Below are positions 1 through 10,799 of a stretch of 64,000 nucleotides of DNA, piece after piece. The notes under the pieces are model-generated. The model worked only from the letters and a program-made list of their open reading frames with translations. It searched no databases and was not told where the DNA came from. Position 1 is the first letter of the stretch; every line of letters starts with the position of its first letter. The DNA is from Nymphaea colorata (taxonomy: Eukaryota; Streptophyta; Magnoliopsida; Nymphaeales; Nymphaeaceae), in assembly GCF_008831285.2 (NCBI RefSeq), contig NC_045138.2, positions 35,455,115 through 35,519,114 on the forward strand, written 5' to 3'. Position numbers and translations under genes: made by a program.

Positions 1-1062
1 TCTGGATTTTTGGCGCCAAAGGCGTTCTTCTTGGTGCAGGAACACCGAAAGTTGTCGCTTGAGGTTGCACTCTTCCTCTATCGTCTGAAGGTGGCCACTT
101 TCAATCTAGGACTATAGGTATTTAAGTTTAGATTTGATATCCACAATATGGGGGGATAGATCATTGGCTCCACCTTTGCACCACATCTTTAACTTGTCCC
201 TGGTGGCCTCTAGTTTGTAAATGAGTTTAATCATTTCACAGCCTCTAATGTCTACTGTCCATGCATAATCAACTTGGTTTTTGTACCCTGCCATGTCCAT
301 CCAGTATTGAAAATGCCGAAATGGGGTACGTCCCCAAGTTGAGTACCTACGCTTTGAAATGCAGAGCAGAATGGGGTTGTGGTCAGATATTGTCCTATGG
401 AGCACTTCCAGTTGCAGCAACAATTCTGGATTGTCCACCCATTCCTTAGAAACATAACATCTGTCGATCATGGACATCACATTATCTTTGCCCACCTAGT
501 TATTAGTCCAAGTGAAATTTGTATCTTGGAAAGAAACTTCAGTTAACGCCGACGAGGTGACAAAGTTTGATAAGGCAATGCAGGCGTAGAGTGGCGGGGC
601 ACTCCCAGTTTTTTCATTGCTATTTAGCACTGCGTTAAAGTCGCCCACACATATAACAGCCTCACTGCACCAGTTCAAAGTATCAAGAAGGATAGGGAAC
701 AGGGTCTTCCTTATTCAAAAATCGGTGTGTAGATAAACCCCAAGAACAACAAAAGTTTGGCCTGTTGAGGGGATATAAAACTCGACAATCCAATGGGGAT
801 GAGCATACCAGTTTTGGAGAGTCACTACCGTCGGATCCCAGAGGCCAATGATGCGCACCCAGGGTCCCGAAAGATGGATGTTGGAGATTTGACAATAGTC
901 TGGAATCTTAAACTGAAACTTCTGAAGTTGTTCCGCGTTAAGCTTGGAATCAATAGCAAAAGCAATGGAAGACTTCGTAGACCTAAGAGTACTTAAGAAC
1001 TCATGTTGGGCTGGAGTAGAGGCCAGCCCGCGGATGTTCCAAGATAGGATCTTCATGGGCAA
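1..1062 (-). pseudogene. LINE ORF2, endonuclease (EEP/APE-like) domain, broken by stops
   Basis: ORF2 begins MPMKILSWNIRGL at 1062, a typical start for a plant LINE endonuclease. Further motifs in the same frame are VGDFNAV (the catalytic Asp/Asn segment), FTWTNN, and SDHNPILL near residue 225 (the terminal catalytic His). The frame is preserved over the whole 1062 bases, but stop codons interrupt it at 715-717, 496-498, 112-114 and 106-108. There is no frameshift, so decay seems to be by point mutation. The enzyme would nick genomic DNA to prime reverse transcription. The reverse transcriptase itself is outside the window. Confidence 0.85.
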
Positions 1063-1208
1063 GGAGTTTCATGCCCCATCCTTACTTCTCTGACCGTTGT
1101 AATGGTAGAGAAGTCATCAGCCTTGTCCCCTGCCATCCCCTCAGGGAGACGCTGGGCTTCCTCGAAACCCATTTCCATGTCCTCTAAGGAAGGACCCTCC
1201 TGTTGGCC

Positions 1209-1798
1209 CTAGTCTAACCCTGCCATAGTTAGGTTCTCATCTTCTTTAGTCCTCCTTTCGACCGACTCAGAATTGTCACTCACGGTGGGAGGACTGGTTG
1301 GCTTCTTGGGTCCAACAACTTCCTTATGCTTGAGTGTTCTTTTCTTGGCCTTGTCAGCCAATTGGGCATTGATGGGAGATTTCATGGATTTAGAATGACT
1401 CCTTGTATCAGGTGAAGCCTGAGAGGGTCCCTGTATGCTTTTGCTTTCCAATTGCATTGGGTTTTGTTGAGGACCTGTCGCGCCCTTACTTCTACTCTGT
1501 ATGTCTTGTGTGCCTGAATGATTACCATCTGTTTCGTTGTTAGCAGCAACCAACTTGCTTGATTCCTGCCCATGATTGTGTTTAGGGGCTGTTCCCCTCT
1601 TTTCAGAGCGACGGACATTCCTTTCCTCAACCTCTGTCCCCTCCACCATATTTGAGAGAGCTTCAAACTTGTTGTGTTTCGAATGAGAGTTTGGCTTTCC
1701 TTTAAAGGATTGGGATCTTCTCTTGAGAGTTAACGGTGCTCTTGTCCCATCACGCAGGAGCTATCAAAGTGGGTTGTGGATCCACATTTATGACAGTA
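1209..1798 (-). pseudogene. LINE ORF1 C-terminal part with CCHC zinc knuckle
   Basis: At 1754-1795 the minus strand encodes a C-x2-C-x4-H-x4-C knuckle (CHKC, then H and C at the right spacing), the nucleic-acid-binding motif near the end of plant LINE ORF1. A one-base frameshift around 1735-1745 separates it from the downstream hydrophilic Lys/Ser/Glu-rich tail, which is open from about 1740 to the stop at 1209. The tail contains NKFEALSNMVEG, resembling the NKFxxL box after the knuckle in many plant elements. The N-terminal part of ORF1 is not recognisable above 1800, so this is a truncated, frameshifted remnant. Confidence 0.7.
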
Positions 1799-1800
1799 CC

Positions 1801-4800
1801 TTCATTGTTAAAAAATTGAAAGAAAAGGAAGTGCACTTCCATTGTGCATGCATCAATTAGATCACTGGCCATTTAAGAAAAACTACGGCAATAACAACAA
1901 TAATAAAAAGAAAAAGGGTCCAGACATGTTGGGTTGGGTACCATACATACCAACTGCATTGCATTGCATGCATGCAGCATGCCGCCCCAGCAATAGCATT
2001 TCATTTCTGAACGTCAACCACATGCTCTGTTCTTTCGATTTACCAAATAAAAAATCAGAACAGATTAATAATCGTAGAGGGTTTGATTAACCTAAACCGC
2101 TCATAAAAATTGTAAGTGCAGTGTATCTTTTTCGTGTGGCGCCACGATCCTCCTCTATTTTGTAATCGGGCAGCTGCACGTCATCGTTGCCGTGAAATTC
2201 TAGCTACTTTTATTCTTGAAAAAGCAAAAACTGACAACTGACAAGCTGACGTTAGGCGACACGTAGCGGAATATGTCATCGAATGCATTTTTTAATCTCC
2301 TCGCTCCTACCCCAAAAAAGAAAAAAACTCCATAAATATTAAGTTTAACAACTCGAATAATAACTTGTGCTATCTTAGCGGCGAATGCAGAGATAAGGGG
2401 GGAAGTTGATGAGGGAGAGCAGACCCCCAAGTACAAGTCCAAACAATCGGCTCGTACCGTTAAAAATAAATATATTTAAGATCTTCCTTTTTCCTCCTCA
2501 TCGATAGATTCGTTCTATGCCATCTCATCCTCCCAGCATGCATTAATTTCGCAGAGTACTCTCAACATCTCATCTCATTCTTTCTTTCCTTCCTTGTTTT
2601 TACATCTTATCTTGTGTGCCCAAAGAAAGAAAGAAAAAAAAAAAACACCTCAGTCGATGAGCCTTGAATTTTCCCTTCTTTTTAGTTAGATTTTCTTCCT
2701 TCCTCCCCAGGAGAAGATCCAGGAGTCGGATTTCCTTTATTAGAGTAATTATATAGACGGTGTGTTTCTCAAGCAGCGAAAAAACTGATGTAGAAAGTCA
2801 AGTGAAAGACCTGTATTTGCCGCCCATTAGGTTCATGGGTCAACGCGCTTTGCTAACCAGGACCCTCCCTCTTTAATCACCCTTTGCATCGATCGTCGAG
2901 CATTAGACTCCATTTAATCTCTCTTCTCCAATTTTTATGCTTAGCAATCTTAAGATGAATACAACAAGTCATCTAAATTAGCTGCGTGTTTCCAAGACGT
3001 ATCATCGGGCTCACACCTGAAATTTCTGCCCTATTACTTGTTTCTTCAGAACCTTAAAAAGTAAAAGGCATAATTCCACTAATGCGTCTGAACTTGCTTG
3101 GCAGTACAACTATAGAACGACCGACTACCATATATGTATGTTGACGCTGAGGCTAAAAAAAAATTTATGTGCAAAAACGAGCAGGTGTGTGCATAAGCAG
3201 GGGGGCCAGCAGGGGCACAATATTTTTTTTTAAAAAAAATTACATGTAAATTCAAAATAAAATGTTCTTCTTATATAAAAGTTTTTGAAAAAATATGTTT
3301 CGTCTTTTGTCAAAACTTTGAAATTAAAATTTAATCATCCTCATCAAAAATTTCTGCGTCCGTCCACCCTTGTATATATATATATATATAATAAGAATGT
3401 ATAAGACAGAAAAACAGTGCATTTAGCCCATCGTGGATGACTTAAAAATATTTGGGGCTCTAAACTTCTACGCAGCGCCGTTGGGCAAATCCAACTGATA
3501 AAGTTGGCCGAGTATCGAGGTCATAATTCTTGCCTTAATAGTGAATCTTTGGCCACTTTCACGCACATGATGTCAAAGCTTTGAAAAGATTCTTCGGTCT
3601 CCTAAATGCTTTCTCTCGCTGAGGCATATATCATAACTATGTCTCTAGATTTTTAGCTGTTTTCCCAATCATTAATTAGATGAACTGTATGTATGTTTGA
3701 ATAGCTGTTTTCAACACGAACTTGCTAATACAATACAAGTCTCCTGATCCGATGTTACATATGTATTTCTTCAGGATTGATTAATCACTGAGATGAAAAG
3801 AGGCCACATTTTCGTAGTCGGTCCTTAACCCCGTGTTTGACAAACCTGCAACCGATTGGTAAGAGGGGAGCTGGAAATTAAGTGTTTTCAATACAAGATA
3901 CGTTATTTAGTTCTAAACTGGGCAAATGTTTTCCACAATTAGGCAAGCGTGGCTTAACAAGCTCCTGGGTGTGCCTTTTAGCAGCCACGTCTAATATTAA
4001 TATTGAAAGGTAAGGTCTGCTCGTTGGAGCTATCTATCTATCGCTCTAATCATAAACAACCCATGCACTTGATTTGGTTGCAATCCCTTGGCGTTTAGTT
4101 GCAGACTTGAATTGGTGGTCTTGGGGAAGTGGCACGCGCGTTCACAATCCAGGTGGTGTGCCTTCAGCAACCCAGCAGAACTGGTGTGGCCGGGGATTTC
4201 ATTTGTAGTATGGTTTGTTGGCAAGAGCCGCTTGCTATCTTCTCCCTGAGCTGGACAGATGAAGAGGTTGGGCTCGGTTACGGTCTTACCGAGTTTGAGT
4301 AGAGAAAACGAAGTAGTAAGCTCGTTCGGATAATGCAATCAAGTAAATTTTGGCACTAAAAAAAAAAAAAAGAAAAGAAAAAAGATAGGAATTTGTTCAC
4401 ACCAAATCAAGAAAATTATTTACTCAATCACTTAGTAACTGGCCTAGGTGCGGATTTGATAGGCCTCAACCCATCTTCACTGCTTTTGATCGGACCGACT
4501 AATAAAACATTTTAAGAACAAGCTAGGATTTGCAGTATCGCAGACGAATGCGCAAACCCCTTAACATGTCTTAGAATCTTCAACATATAACTATTTTCAA
4601 GTCCTTCCGCATGTAGCACGTAAAATGAATGATTCGGTCTTATTAAGGTGCGTCTACAATCAATGACTGACTGCAACGATTACACAAACCCCTCAACATG
4701 TTAACATATGAATATTCTCATGTCCTTCCAGACACATACAATGATTCATTTGCAAATGAGCATGTTTTAGTGTTTAATTGATTGCAATCTAGCCCTTTTT

Positions 4801-5258
4801 TACTTCACCAAGCCGGAATTGATTTAGTAAATGCACCGACAGAATAAGTTTCCACCAAACGATCGAAGGAGCTTAGGAATAAATTAAGAACCGATCTCCA
4901 CTCCTCTACTATATCTTTTCTTCTTGAATATGTAAGGTTTTGAGCTAATCATTAGGAAACATGTCAGTACAGAAGGTCTGTGTGTTTTGAATATACGCCA
5001 CAATTTGCACATACGATCGATCTAGTTGGAACGTAAGAGTCCAAGTTATTTAAATCAATCCTGATCTTAACAGTCAATATGACTAAAAACATGGACGTAC
5101 GGATCTCTTTGGACATTAATGAAATTATTGGATCCTCGCCAAACTAATCCTACAAATCGCATGCGTGGGGGTTGAAGTCGTATGGTATGACAATAAATTC
5201 ACGCAATCTAAGCCCCTCTGCGCATGCCTTTTCCGCAAAAGGATTAAATGCTTACATG
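1801..5258. other. Intergenic region, no gene recognised
   Basis: AT-rich sequence with short A tracts, a TA run near 3372-3392 and one segment (3838-4073) that is homologous to DNA inside a TOM40 intron. The 102-codon minus-strand open frame at 4030-4338 has no recognisable motif and looks random. No splice-linked coding block was found on either strand. Confidence 0.6.
3838..4073. repeat. Dispersed repeat, copy A
   Basis: This stretch aligns by eye, in the same orientation, with 24431-24665. Shared blocks in the same order include TAAGAGGGGAG(C/T)TGGAAA, TTCAAT(A)...GAGTTCTAA-like text, GCTTA(A/G)CAAGCT, TAATATTATTGAAAGG-like text and CATAAACAACC. Small indels separate the blocks. It is a diverged interspersed element of unknown class. 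No terminal inverted repeat or target duplication was recognised. Confidence 0.65.
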
Positions 5259-5263
5259 CATGC
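5259..5263. repeat. Target-site duplication, left copy
   Basis: CATGC lies directly before the LTR terminus TGTCACGG. The same five bases follow the other LTR at 10795-10799. Five bases is the normal duplication length for Ty3/gypsy integrases. Confidence 0.9.
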
Positions 5264-5669
5264 TGTCACGGGCTGACAACTTCGGCCCGTGCGGCGCAGC
5301 AAGAACCTGATTGCCGCAAGCCTTCAAACCACCGAACGAGGCGCAAAAGTAGTTTGAGAAAACAAGTGTATAAAGAATGCTTGTGAATAAAGAAATCTCG
5401 CAATGTATTCGCTTGAAGAATTAGTACATCACGAGAAAGATAAGTAAGGACAATGATCTCGACTTTACTTATGTAGGATGGCCGAAGCCGCTTACAGGAT
5501 TCCCATGCCGACCACCCAAAACAAGAAATCTCAATACTTGACACTTAGACCGGTGGGAGGGTACTCCCTTACAAGTAAACATGCATAAGCAAATGACTCA
5601 ACATAAGCAAAAGAAGCACAATGCAAAACAAAGCAAAGGACTGTACAGACTCCCAGACACAGGGGAACA
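5264..5669 (-). repeat. 3' LTR of the chromovirus
   Basis: 406 bp, from TGTCACGGGC to GGGGAACA on the plus strand (TGTTCCCC...GTGACA in element sense). It has the same length as 10389-10794 and I count 14 base differences, no indels. It would supply polyadenylation to the element transcript. Open frames inside it are incidental. Confidence 0.95.
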
Positions 5670-5671
5670 GG

Positions 5672-5682
5672 CTCCCCCCTTC
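5672..5682 (-). other. Polypurine tract
   Basis: The element strand reads GAAGGGGGGAG, two bases before the 3' LTR and right after the pol stop codon. It is the expected primer for plus-strand synthesis. Confidence 0.8.
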
Positions 5683-5685
5683 AAG

Positions 5686-7395
5686 TTAAGCGCCGTCCTC
5701 GGCGCCAGCAGTTTCATGATAGGCCTTGACTTCCAGCTGGTAGCGTTGCTTCATGCGGAATGCATACTCCCAGGTGGGGTTGTGTTCGCCTATCCACTTC
5801 ACTTGGTACTTCTTCGGCTCCCCCAAATAGTTTGTCTTGTGCCGAAGAATTTCTTCCATCTGACGGTCCACCGCTCGCTTGGTCGGTGGGGCTCGCTGCA
5901 GGATCGGGTCTCGTTCTGGAACGCTTCGCTCAGGGTCTTCATCATCGACATAGAAGGGCTTCAGGTTACAAACATGGAACACTGAATGCACCTTAAAGTC
6001 TGGCGGCAAATCTAGCTTGTAGGCTAGCTTTCCGATTCTCTTCAGCACTGTGAAGGGTCCCTCATACTTGCGGATCAATGACCTGTGTCGACCACAGAAA
6101 ATGCCCGTGCGATAAGGGTAGAGTTTTACGAGGACTTGATCACCCACCCGGAATTCCATTGGCCTTCGATTCCGATCTGCAAACTTTTTCATCTTTTTGG
6201 CAGCCTTGTGTAAGAACGCCTTAGCCATTTCCGTCTGGTCCTGCCAATCGCGAACGAACTGATAGGCAAAAGTGGGTCTTCCCTTTTCTTGGGCTGCAAG
6301 GGTATGTGGCATCAACGGTTGTTGTCCAGTGGCTATTTCGAATGGACTATGTCCAGAAGACTCGCTCTTCTGCAAATTATAGCAAAATTGACCTACATCC
6401 AACAATTTCACCCAATCTTTTTGATTCGCACTGACATAGTGTCGAAGGTATTGTTCCAACAATCCGTTGATTCGTTCAGTTTGGCCATCCGTTTGAGGGT
6501 GGAAACTTGTTGAGAATAATAAATCCGAACCCAACAAACGAAATACTTCGCGCCAAAATTTCCCTGTAAAGCGAGTGTCCCGATCACTGACAATGCTTTT
6601 CGGCACGCCCCAATGCTTGACAATATGCTTCACGAACAACTCGGCCGTCTTTTCCGTGGGACATTCTTTAGAGGCTGGGATGAAGGTGGCATACTTTGAA
6701 AATCTATCCACAACCACAAGGATGGAGCTGAAGCCGTCAACTTTGGGCAAGCTGACGATGAAGTCCATGGAGAGGCATTCCCATGGACGTTCTGGAATAA
6801 GAAGAGGCTCCAGGAGACCAGCAGGCTTCTGGTTTGTTCCCTTGGCCTGCTGACAGATCAAGCATGTTTTCACATATGCTTCAACGTCATCGCGCATCTG
6901 TGGCCAGTAGTAGCCACGTTCGAGCAGTGCCAGTGTCCGCTCCTGGCCAGGATGGCCAGCCCATAACGAGTCATGACAATCCTTCAGCAACTCTCGTCGG
7001 AGATTGCCCCATCTGGGCATGAACACACGTCTGCCCTTTGCCATCAAAAGTCCATCTTGTAGCCAAAATCGTCGCGTCTTTCCCGCCTCCGTTGTTTCGA
7101 CCAAGTGCTTGGCCACTGGGTCCTGCTTCATGTCTTCTCGAATCCGCCCGAGAAGAGCACCCTCGAGTTGCGCTTCAGATGATGCCGTCCGGGTAGCTGC
7201 CAACTCCGCCTTCCGACTCAGTGCATCGGCTACAACGTTTGTCTTCCCTGCCTTGTATTCCAAGGCAAAATCGAATTCTGCAAGGAATTCCTGCCATCGA
7301 GCTTGCTTCGGACTCAACTTCTTTTGAGTCTGGAAGTAGCTTGTAGCTACATTATCAGTTTTTACCACGAATTGGGACCCCAATAAGTAATGCCT
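5686..7395 (-). CDS. Chromovirus end of RNase H, integrase and chromodomain
   Basis: In the same frame as the RT segment, after one stop codon. It contains the last RNase H Asp (VKTDN) and the integrase zinc domain with paired His (CHDSLWAGH) and paired Cys (CLICQQ). The DDE core has Asp in SMDFIVSLP, Asp in VSDRDTRF and Glu in DGQTERINGLLEQ. A chromodomain at the C-terminus (about 5700-5860) contains EEILRHK, YQVKW and NPTWEYA. The chromodomain tethers integrase to modified histones and defines chromoviruses. The stop abuts the polypurine tract, as expected. Confidence 0.92.
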   Translation of the reverse strand, partial: RHYLLGSQFVVKTDNVATSYFQTQKKLSPKQARWQEFLAEFDFALEYKAGKTNVVADALSRKAELAATRTASSEAQLEGALLGRIREDMKQDPVAKHLVETTEAGKTRRFWLQDGLLMAKGRRVFMPRWGNLRRELLKDCHDSLWAGHPGQERTLALLERGYYWPQMRDDVEAYVKTCLICQQAKGTNQKPAGLLEPLLIPERPWECLSMDFIVSLPKVDGFSSILVVVDRFSKYATFIPASKECPTEKTAELFVKHIVKHWGVPKSIVSDRDTRFTGKFWREVFRLLGSDLLFSTSFHPQTDGQTERINGLLEQYLRHYVSANQKDWVKLLDVGQFCYNLQKSESSGHSPFEIATGQQPLMPHTLAAQEKGRPTFAYQFVRDWQDQTEMAKAFLHKAAKKMKKFADRNRRPMEFRVGDQVLVKLYPYRTGIFCGRHRSLIRKYEGPFTVLKRIGKLAYKLDLPPDFKVHSVFHVCNLKPFYVDDEDPERSVPERDPILQRAPPTKRAVDRQMEEILRHKTNYLGEPKKYQVKWIGEHNPTWEYAFRMKQRYQLEVKAYHETAGAEDGA

Positions 7396-8283
7396 CTATG
7401 TGCGAAGACAATGAATAATGGCCGTCATTTCCCTTTCATGCACGGAGTACCGTCGCTCCGCGTCTTTCAGCTTCCGACTCTCATAGGCAACTGGATGACC
7501 TTCCTGCATCAAAACTCCACCAATGGCAAAATCTGATGTATCCGTGTGGACTTCAAATTTCCTTGTGTGGTCGGGCAACCTGAGCACAGGCTCCTGTGTC
7601 AGGGCCCTCTTCAACTTGTCGAAGGCATCTTCTTCGAGCTCTTCCCAAGCCCAAGTTCGGTTTTTCTTCAACAAATCAGTGAGAGGCGCAGTTATCAAAG
7701 AATACCCCTCAATGAATCGTCGATAGTAATTTGCCAAACTGAGAAAAGAACGTAGTTTCGGTACATTGGTTGGCGGTTTCCAGTCTCGAATTGCCCTCAC
7801 TTTTTCTATGTCCATTCGCAGCTGACATTTTCCCACAATGTGACCGAGAAAACTGATTTCTGATTGGCCGAATAGGCACTTCTCGCGCTTCACATAGAGT
7901 TCGTTTTCCTCCAATACCTTGAACACTGTTCGTAAGTGTTCCACATGGTCCCTCATGGAGCTGTTGTACACTACAATGTCATCAAGATAGACTACCACGA
8001 ACTTATCTAAATACGGATAGAATATCTTATTCATTAGAGTCGAAAAAGTGGCTGGGGCATTCGTCAACCCGAACAGCATTACCAAGAATTCAAAGGCACC
8101 GTAACGAGTGACGCAAGTGGTCTTTGGCTCGTCGCCATCAACAATCCGAACTTGCCAATATCCTGATTTGAGGTCTAACTTGGAAAACACTTGAGTTTTG
8201 CCTAGTTGATCAAACAGATCTGCAATCAAAGGTAAGGGGTACTTGTTCTTCACTGTTACCTTGTTCAACGCTCGATAATCCAC
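7396..8283 (-). CDS. Chromovirus reverse transcriptase and start of RNase H (nonsense-truncated)
   Basis: The frame opens at [12 protein letters not shown] just after the frameshift, so the first RT residues are encoded in the preceding ORF. The catalytic [10 protein letters not shown] (YxDD box) lies near 7970-7995. The thumb and then RNase H follow, with [12 protein letters not shown] and the catalytic Glu in EREMTAI. The segment stops at a TAG at 7396-7398, where relatives have a tryptophan between RNase H motifs. The same frame resumes directly in the next ORF, so this is a single nonsense change and not a gene boundary. Confidence 0.9.
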   Translation of the reverse strand: MDYRALNKVTVKNKYPLPLIADLFDQLGKTQVFSKLDLKSGYWQVRIVDGDEPKTTCVTRYGAFEFLVMLFGLTNAPATFSTLMNKIFYPYLDKFVVVYLDDIVVYNSSMRDHVEHLRTVFKVLEENELYVKREKCLFGQSEISFLGHIVGKCQLRMDIEKVRAIRDWKPPTNVPKLRSFLSLANYYRRFIEGYSLITAPLTDLLKKNRTWAWEELEEDAFDKLKRALTQEPVLRLPDHTRKFEVHTDTSDFAIGGVLMQEGHPVAYESRKLKDAERRYSVHEREMTAIIHCLRT

Positions 8284-10205
8284 ACATATAGCCTTTTGGA
8301 GCCGTCATGTTTCGCTTGGAATAACATTGGTGCACCAAAAGGAGCTTTGGAGGGTCTGATTATACCTCCAGCTAGCATCTCGTCCAACTGTCGCCGAAGT
8401 TCTCTTAATTCTGCAGGGGCCATTCGATATGGTGCCATTGCCGGGGGTTTGGCACCAGGAAGGAGTTCGATGGCATGATCCACCTCACGTCGAGGTGGCA
8501 GCCGTCTAGGGAGCTGCGCGGGCATTGTTCCTGCGAATTCCGCTAAGATAGGCGCAAGCGCCTCTGGGACCAAACCAGGGGAGTCATTAGTCACTTCCCT
8601 GATTGCCACCAAGTACGTTTCTTCGCCGTGCTTGAGGTCTTTCTTCAATTGAAGGGTAGATATCATTGCGGCTTTTCCCTTATCTCTCTTTATCGATGTT
8701 ACTGGAACCATACAAGGGGACTTCTCATCCATGATACTGATACTGCGTAGGTGCGGCATTGGGACAATTTTCGCAGTACTGAGGAGCTCCATGTCTAGGA
8801 TCATCCGGAAATCATCCATCGGGACCACCGAGAAGTTGGCCCTTCCTGACCAACTCTCAATCTTCACAACCGCATCCCGGGCCACTCCGTGGATGGGTTT
8901 GGCCTCTGAGTTAACCACCTTCATGCATAACTCTCTCCTCTCAAGGGTTAGGCCTAGTCTCCTTGCCTCCTCAACTGAGACAAAGTTATGTGTGGCTCCC
9001 GTGTCTACCATAGCCAGGGTAGACCTTCCATTTACCAGGATTTCCAAGTACATGAGATCGTTAGAAGGTGTTGCTGTCACCTTCACTTTTTTCTCCCTTT
9101 TTATGGTGTTCAGAAGTTGAAGTGCACCCATCTTTGGTCTTTCCCCTTCTTCACCTTGTACCGCATTAGCAGATTGCCTTGAAGAGCTTGCTTGATTGTC
9201 CCTGTTTCCACGCTTTGGACATTGCCTTCCTAAGTGATTGCCATCACAAAACCAACATTTCAACACTCTATTCTGAGAGTTGTCGTTTCTGTGAAAGAAA
9301 GTTCTTCTTTCGACTTGGCGCTGAGTTGATGGTTCATCTTTTCGTTCCCTTCGATCATCTTTCTTTCCTCCATGGTCAGGCTTCCTCGACGGCTTGAAGG
9401 CGTTAGTGTAGCTCTTGCGCTGAGTATCAGCCAAACGTTCTGCTACCACATAAGCATCCTCCAAGGTCTCCGGATTACTCCTTTCCACTTCGGATTGTGC
9501 CCACGACTGAAGTCCCAAAATAAACCAGTTCAATTTATCTTGTTCTTGCATATCTGGCACATCTAACATCAGCCTTTGATAGGCCCACACGACGTAATCT
9601 CGCAAGGATCCGATATGTTTCAATTCACCAACCATCCGATAGGCATGGCGTGTCGCATTCGGGGGCATAAAGTAAGTTCTCAACTCTTGCTGAAAATCAT
9701 CGAAAGTGTCTATTGTGCAGATCCCCTTTTGAATGTCGAGCCTTTTCCTTCTCCACCATGCCACCGCGTCGCCCTCTACCAACATAGCCGTTGTCTTGAC
9801 TTGAAGGTCGTCCCCCATAACGCCTTGCAAGTCCAGGTAATACTCCACTTGGAATAAAAAGTTGTCGATCACTCGACTATCCCGAGTTCCATTGTATTTA
9901 GCTGGTCTCTGAACGTCGACCATCGCTGGCCGATCGTCACCTCCACCTACAGAGATTTGTCGCTGTAGTGTGCGGTTCTTTACCTGAAGTTCCTTGACTT
10001 CAGCCTGTAACGCGGTCACTGTGTCAGTCAGTGCCCGATTCATGGCCACTAGGTCGGCCATTTGTTCCCGTAGTACCTTCATCTCGTCCTTCATTTCCCT
10101 GAAGGACTCAGCTGCATTACCCAACGCTTCTTCATGAGTAGTTACGTCGGTAGCCAGCTTGTTCACCATCTCGGTCAGGTCTTCCTGACCCTGTGATGTA
10201 CCCAT
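8265..10205 (-). CDS. Chromovirus Gag and protease, running into the start of reverse transcriptase (frameshifted)
   Basis: I place the start at the ATG at 10205, the first Met downstream of the primer-binding site. The open frame continues upstream into the LTR only by chance. In order there is a Lys/Glu-rich coiled-coil stretch (about residues 10-90), a retrotransposon gag domain (about 95-270), a zinc knuckle [13 protein letters not shown] (about 315-328), an aspartic protease with MVDTGATH (about 398-405), and the linker to reverse transcriptase. The frame then slips at about 8270-8290, just before the RT palm, so RT continues in another frame. An A4 run near the slip suggests a small indel. 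It would otherwise make the capsid and the processing protease of the element. Confidence 0.9.
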   Translation of the reverse strand: MGTSQGQEDLTEMVNKLATDVTTHEEALGNAAESFREMKDEMKVLREQMADLVAMNRALTDTVTALQAEVKELQVKNRTLQRQISVGGGDDRPAMVDVQRPAKYNGTRDSRVIDNFLFQVEYYLDLQGVMGDDLQVKTTAMLVEGDAVAWWRRKRLDIQKGICTIDTFDDFQQELRTYFMPPNATRHAYRMVGELKHIGSLRDYVVWAYQRLMLDVPDMQEQDKLNWFILGLQSWAQSEVERSNPETLEDAYVVAERLADTQRKSYTNAFKPSRKPDHGGKKDDRRERKDEPSTQRQVERRTFFHRNDNSQNRVLKCWFCDGNHLGRQCPKRGNRDNQASSSRQSANAVQGEEGERPKMGALQLLNTIKREKKVKVTATPSNDLMYLEILVNGRSTLAMVDTGATHNFVSVEEARRLGLTLERRELCMKVVNSEAKPIHGVARDAVVKIESWSGRANFSVVPMDDFRMILDMELLSTAKIVPMPHLRSISIMDEKSPCMVPVTSIKRDKGKAAMISTLQLKKDLKHGEETYLVAIREVTNDSPGLVPEALAPILAEFAGTMPAQLPRRLPPRREVDHAIELLPGAKPPAMAPYRMAPAELRELRRQLDEMLAGGIIRPSKAPFGAPMLFQAKHDGSKRLYVWIIER

Positions 10206-10370
10206 CTCGTCAGAATGGGCTACCCCCTTGCCCTTGGCACTTCGCAGATTGTATTGACTCGCCAGGGCTTCTTCCTCTTCGATCAGTGATCGTCGGAGGT
10301 CTCTTTCGATCAACGATCGTCGGCGGGTAGTTCTACACCGACTATCCAACCGCTTCCTCAGATTGCCGAA

Positions 10371-10386
10371 CCTGGCTCTGATACCA
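10371..10386 (-). other. Primer-binding site (initiator-Met tRNA)
   Basis: On the minus strand, two bases after the 5' LTR, the sequence reads TGGTATCAGAGCCAGG. This is the standard plant complement to the 3' end of initiator methionine tRNA, from which minus-strand DNA synthesis starts. Confidence 0.9.
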
Positions 10387-10388
10387 GT

Positions 10389-10794
10389 TGTCACGGGCTG
10401 ACAACTTCGGCCCGTACGGCGCGGCAAGAACCTGATTGCCGCAAGCCTTCAAACCGCCGAACGGGGTGCAAAAGTAGTTTCAAAAAACAAGTGTATAAAG
10501 AATGCTTGTGAATAAAGAAATCTCGCAATGTATTCGCTTGAAGAATTAGTACATCACGAGAAATATAAGTAAGGAGAATGATCTCGACTTTACTTATGTA
10601 GGATGGTCGAGGCCGCTTACAGGATTCCCATGCCGACCACCCAAAACAAGAAATCCCAATACTTGACACTTAGACCGGTGGGAGGGTACTCCTTTACAAG
10701 TAAACATGCATAAGCAAATGACTCAACATAAGCAAAGGAAGCACAATGCAAAACAAAGCAAAGGACTGTACAGACTCCCAGACACAGGGGAACA
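10389..10794 (-). repeat. 5' LTR of the chromovirus
   Basis: 406 bp, the partner of 5264-5669. As the element is transcribed right to left, this LTR carries the promoter. The long gag frame extends into it only because the leader happens to lack stops. The real gag start is downstream of the primer-binding site. Confidence 0.95.
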
Positions 10795-10799
10795 CATGC
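10795..10799. repeat. Target-site duplication, right copy
   Basis: CATGC directly after the LTR terminus GGGGAACA, matching 5259-5263 exactly. This shows that the two LTRs come from a single insertion event and have not recombined with another copy. Confidence 0.9.

Larger units (their letters stand above)
1..1800 (-). mobile_element. 5' part of a degenerate L1-type LINE retrotransposon
   Basis: Reading on the minus strand, a CCHC zinc knuckle (1754-1795) and a hydrophilic ORF1 tail (1209-1740) are followed by an endonuclease ORF starting at 1062. The endonuclease runs to the window edge, where the text ends in the EERLWRQKSR motif that usually precedes the reverse transcriptase in plant LINEs. 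The order knuckle, endonuclease, reverse transcriptase is that of plant L1 elements. The RT, 3' UTR and poly(A) tail would lie to the left of position 1, and the 5' end appears truncated near 1800. A frameshift and several in-frame stops show it is not autonomous. Confidence 0.85.
5264..10794 (-). mobile_element. Complete Ty3/gypsy chromovirus LTR retrotransposon
   Basis: A 5531-bp element lies on the minus strand. It has two 406-bp LTRs, each with TG...CA ends, a primer-binding site matching initiator-Met tRNA, a polypurine tract, and gag, protease, reverse transcriptase, RNase H, integrase and chromodomain in gypsy order. It is flanked by a perfect 5-bp duplication, CATGC. I count 14 substitutions between the LTRs (about 3.4%), so insertion was fairly recent. 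The gag knuckle spacing (C-x2-C-x3-H-x4-C) and the C-terminal chromodomain place it among plant chromoviruses. I cannot assign the clade (Reina, Galadriel and Tekay are all possible). One frameshift and one nonsense codon make this copy non-autonomous. Confidence 0.95.

Noticed and set aside
5266-5544. 92-codon frames in both LTRs as a duplicated small protein
   Set aside because: Both lie wholly inside the LTRs. Their similarity is the LTR identity, not a conserved gene.
5581-5985. Plus-strand open frames across the retrotransposon
   Set aside because: They are shadows of the integrase/chromodomain and other pol segments on the opposite strand.
10206-10427. Gag start at the far upstream end of the frame
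   Set aside because: That end lies inside the LTR and the frame crosses the primer-binding site. The first usable ATG downstream is at 10205.
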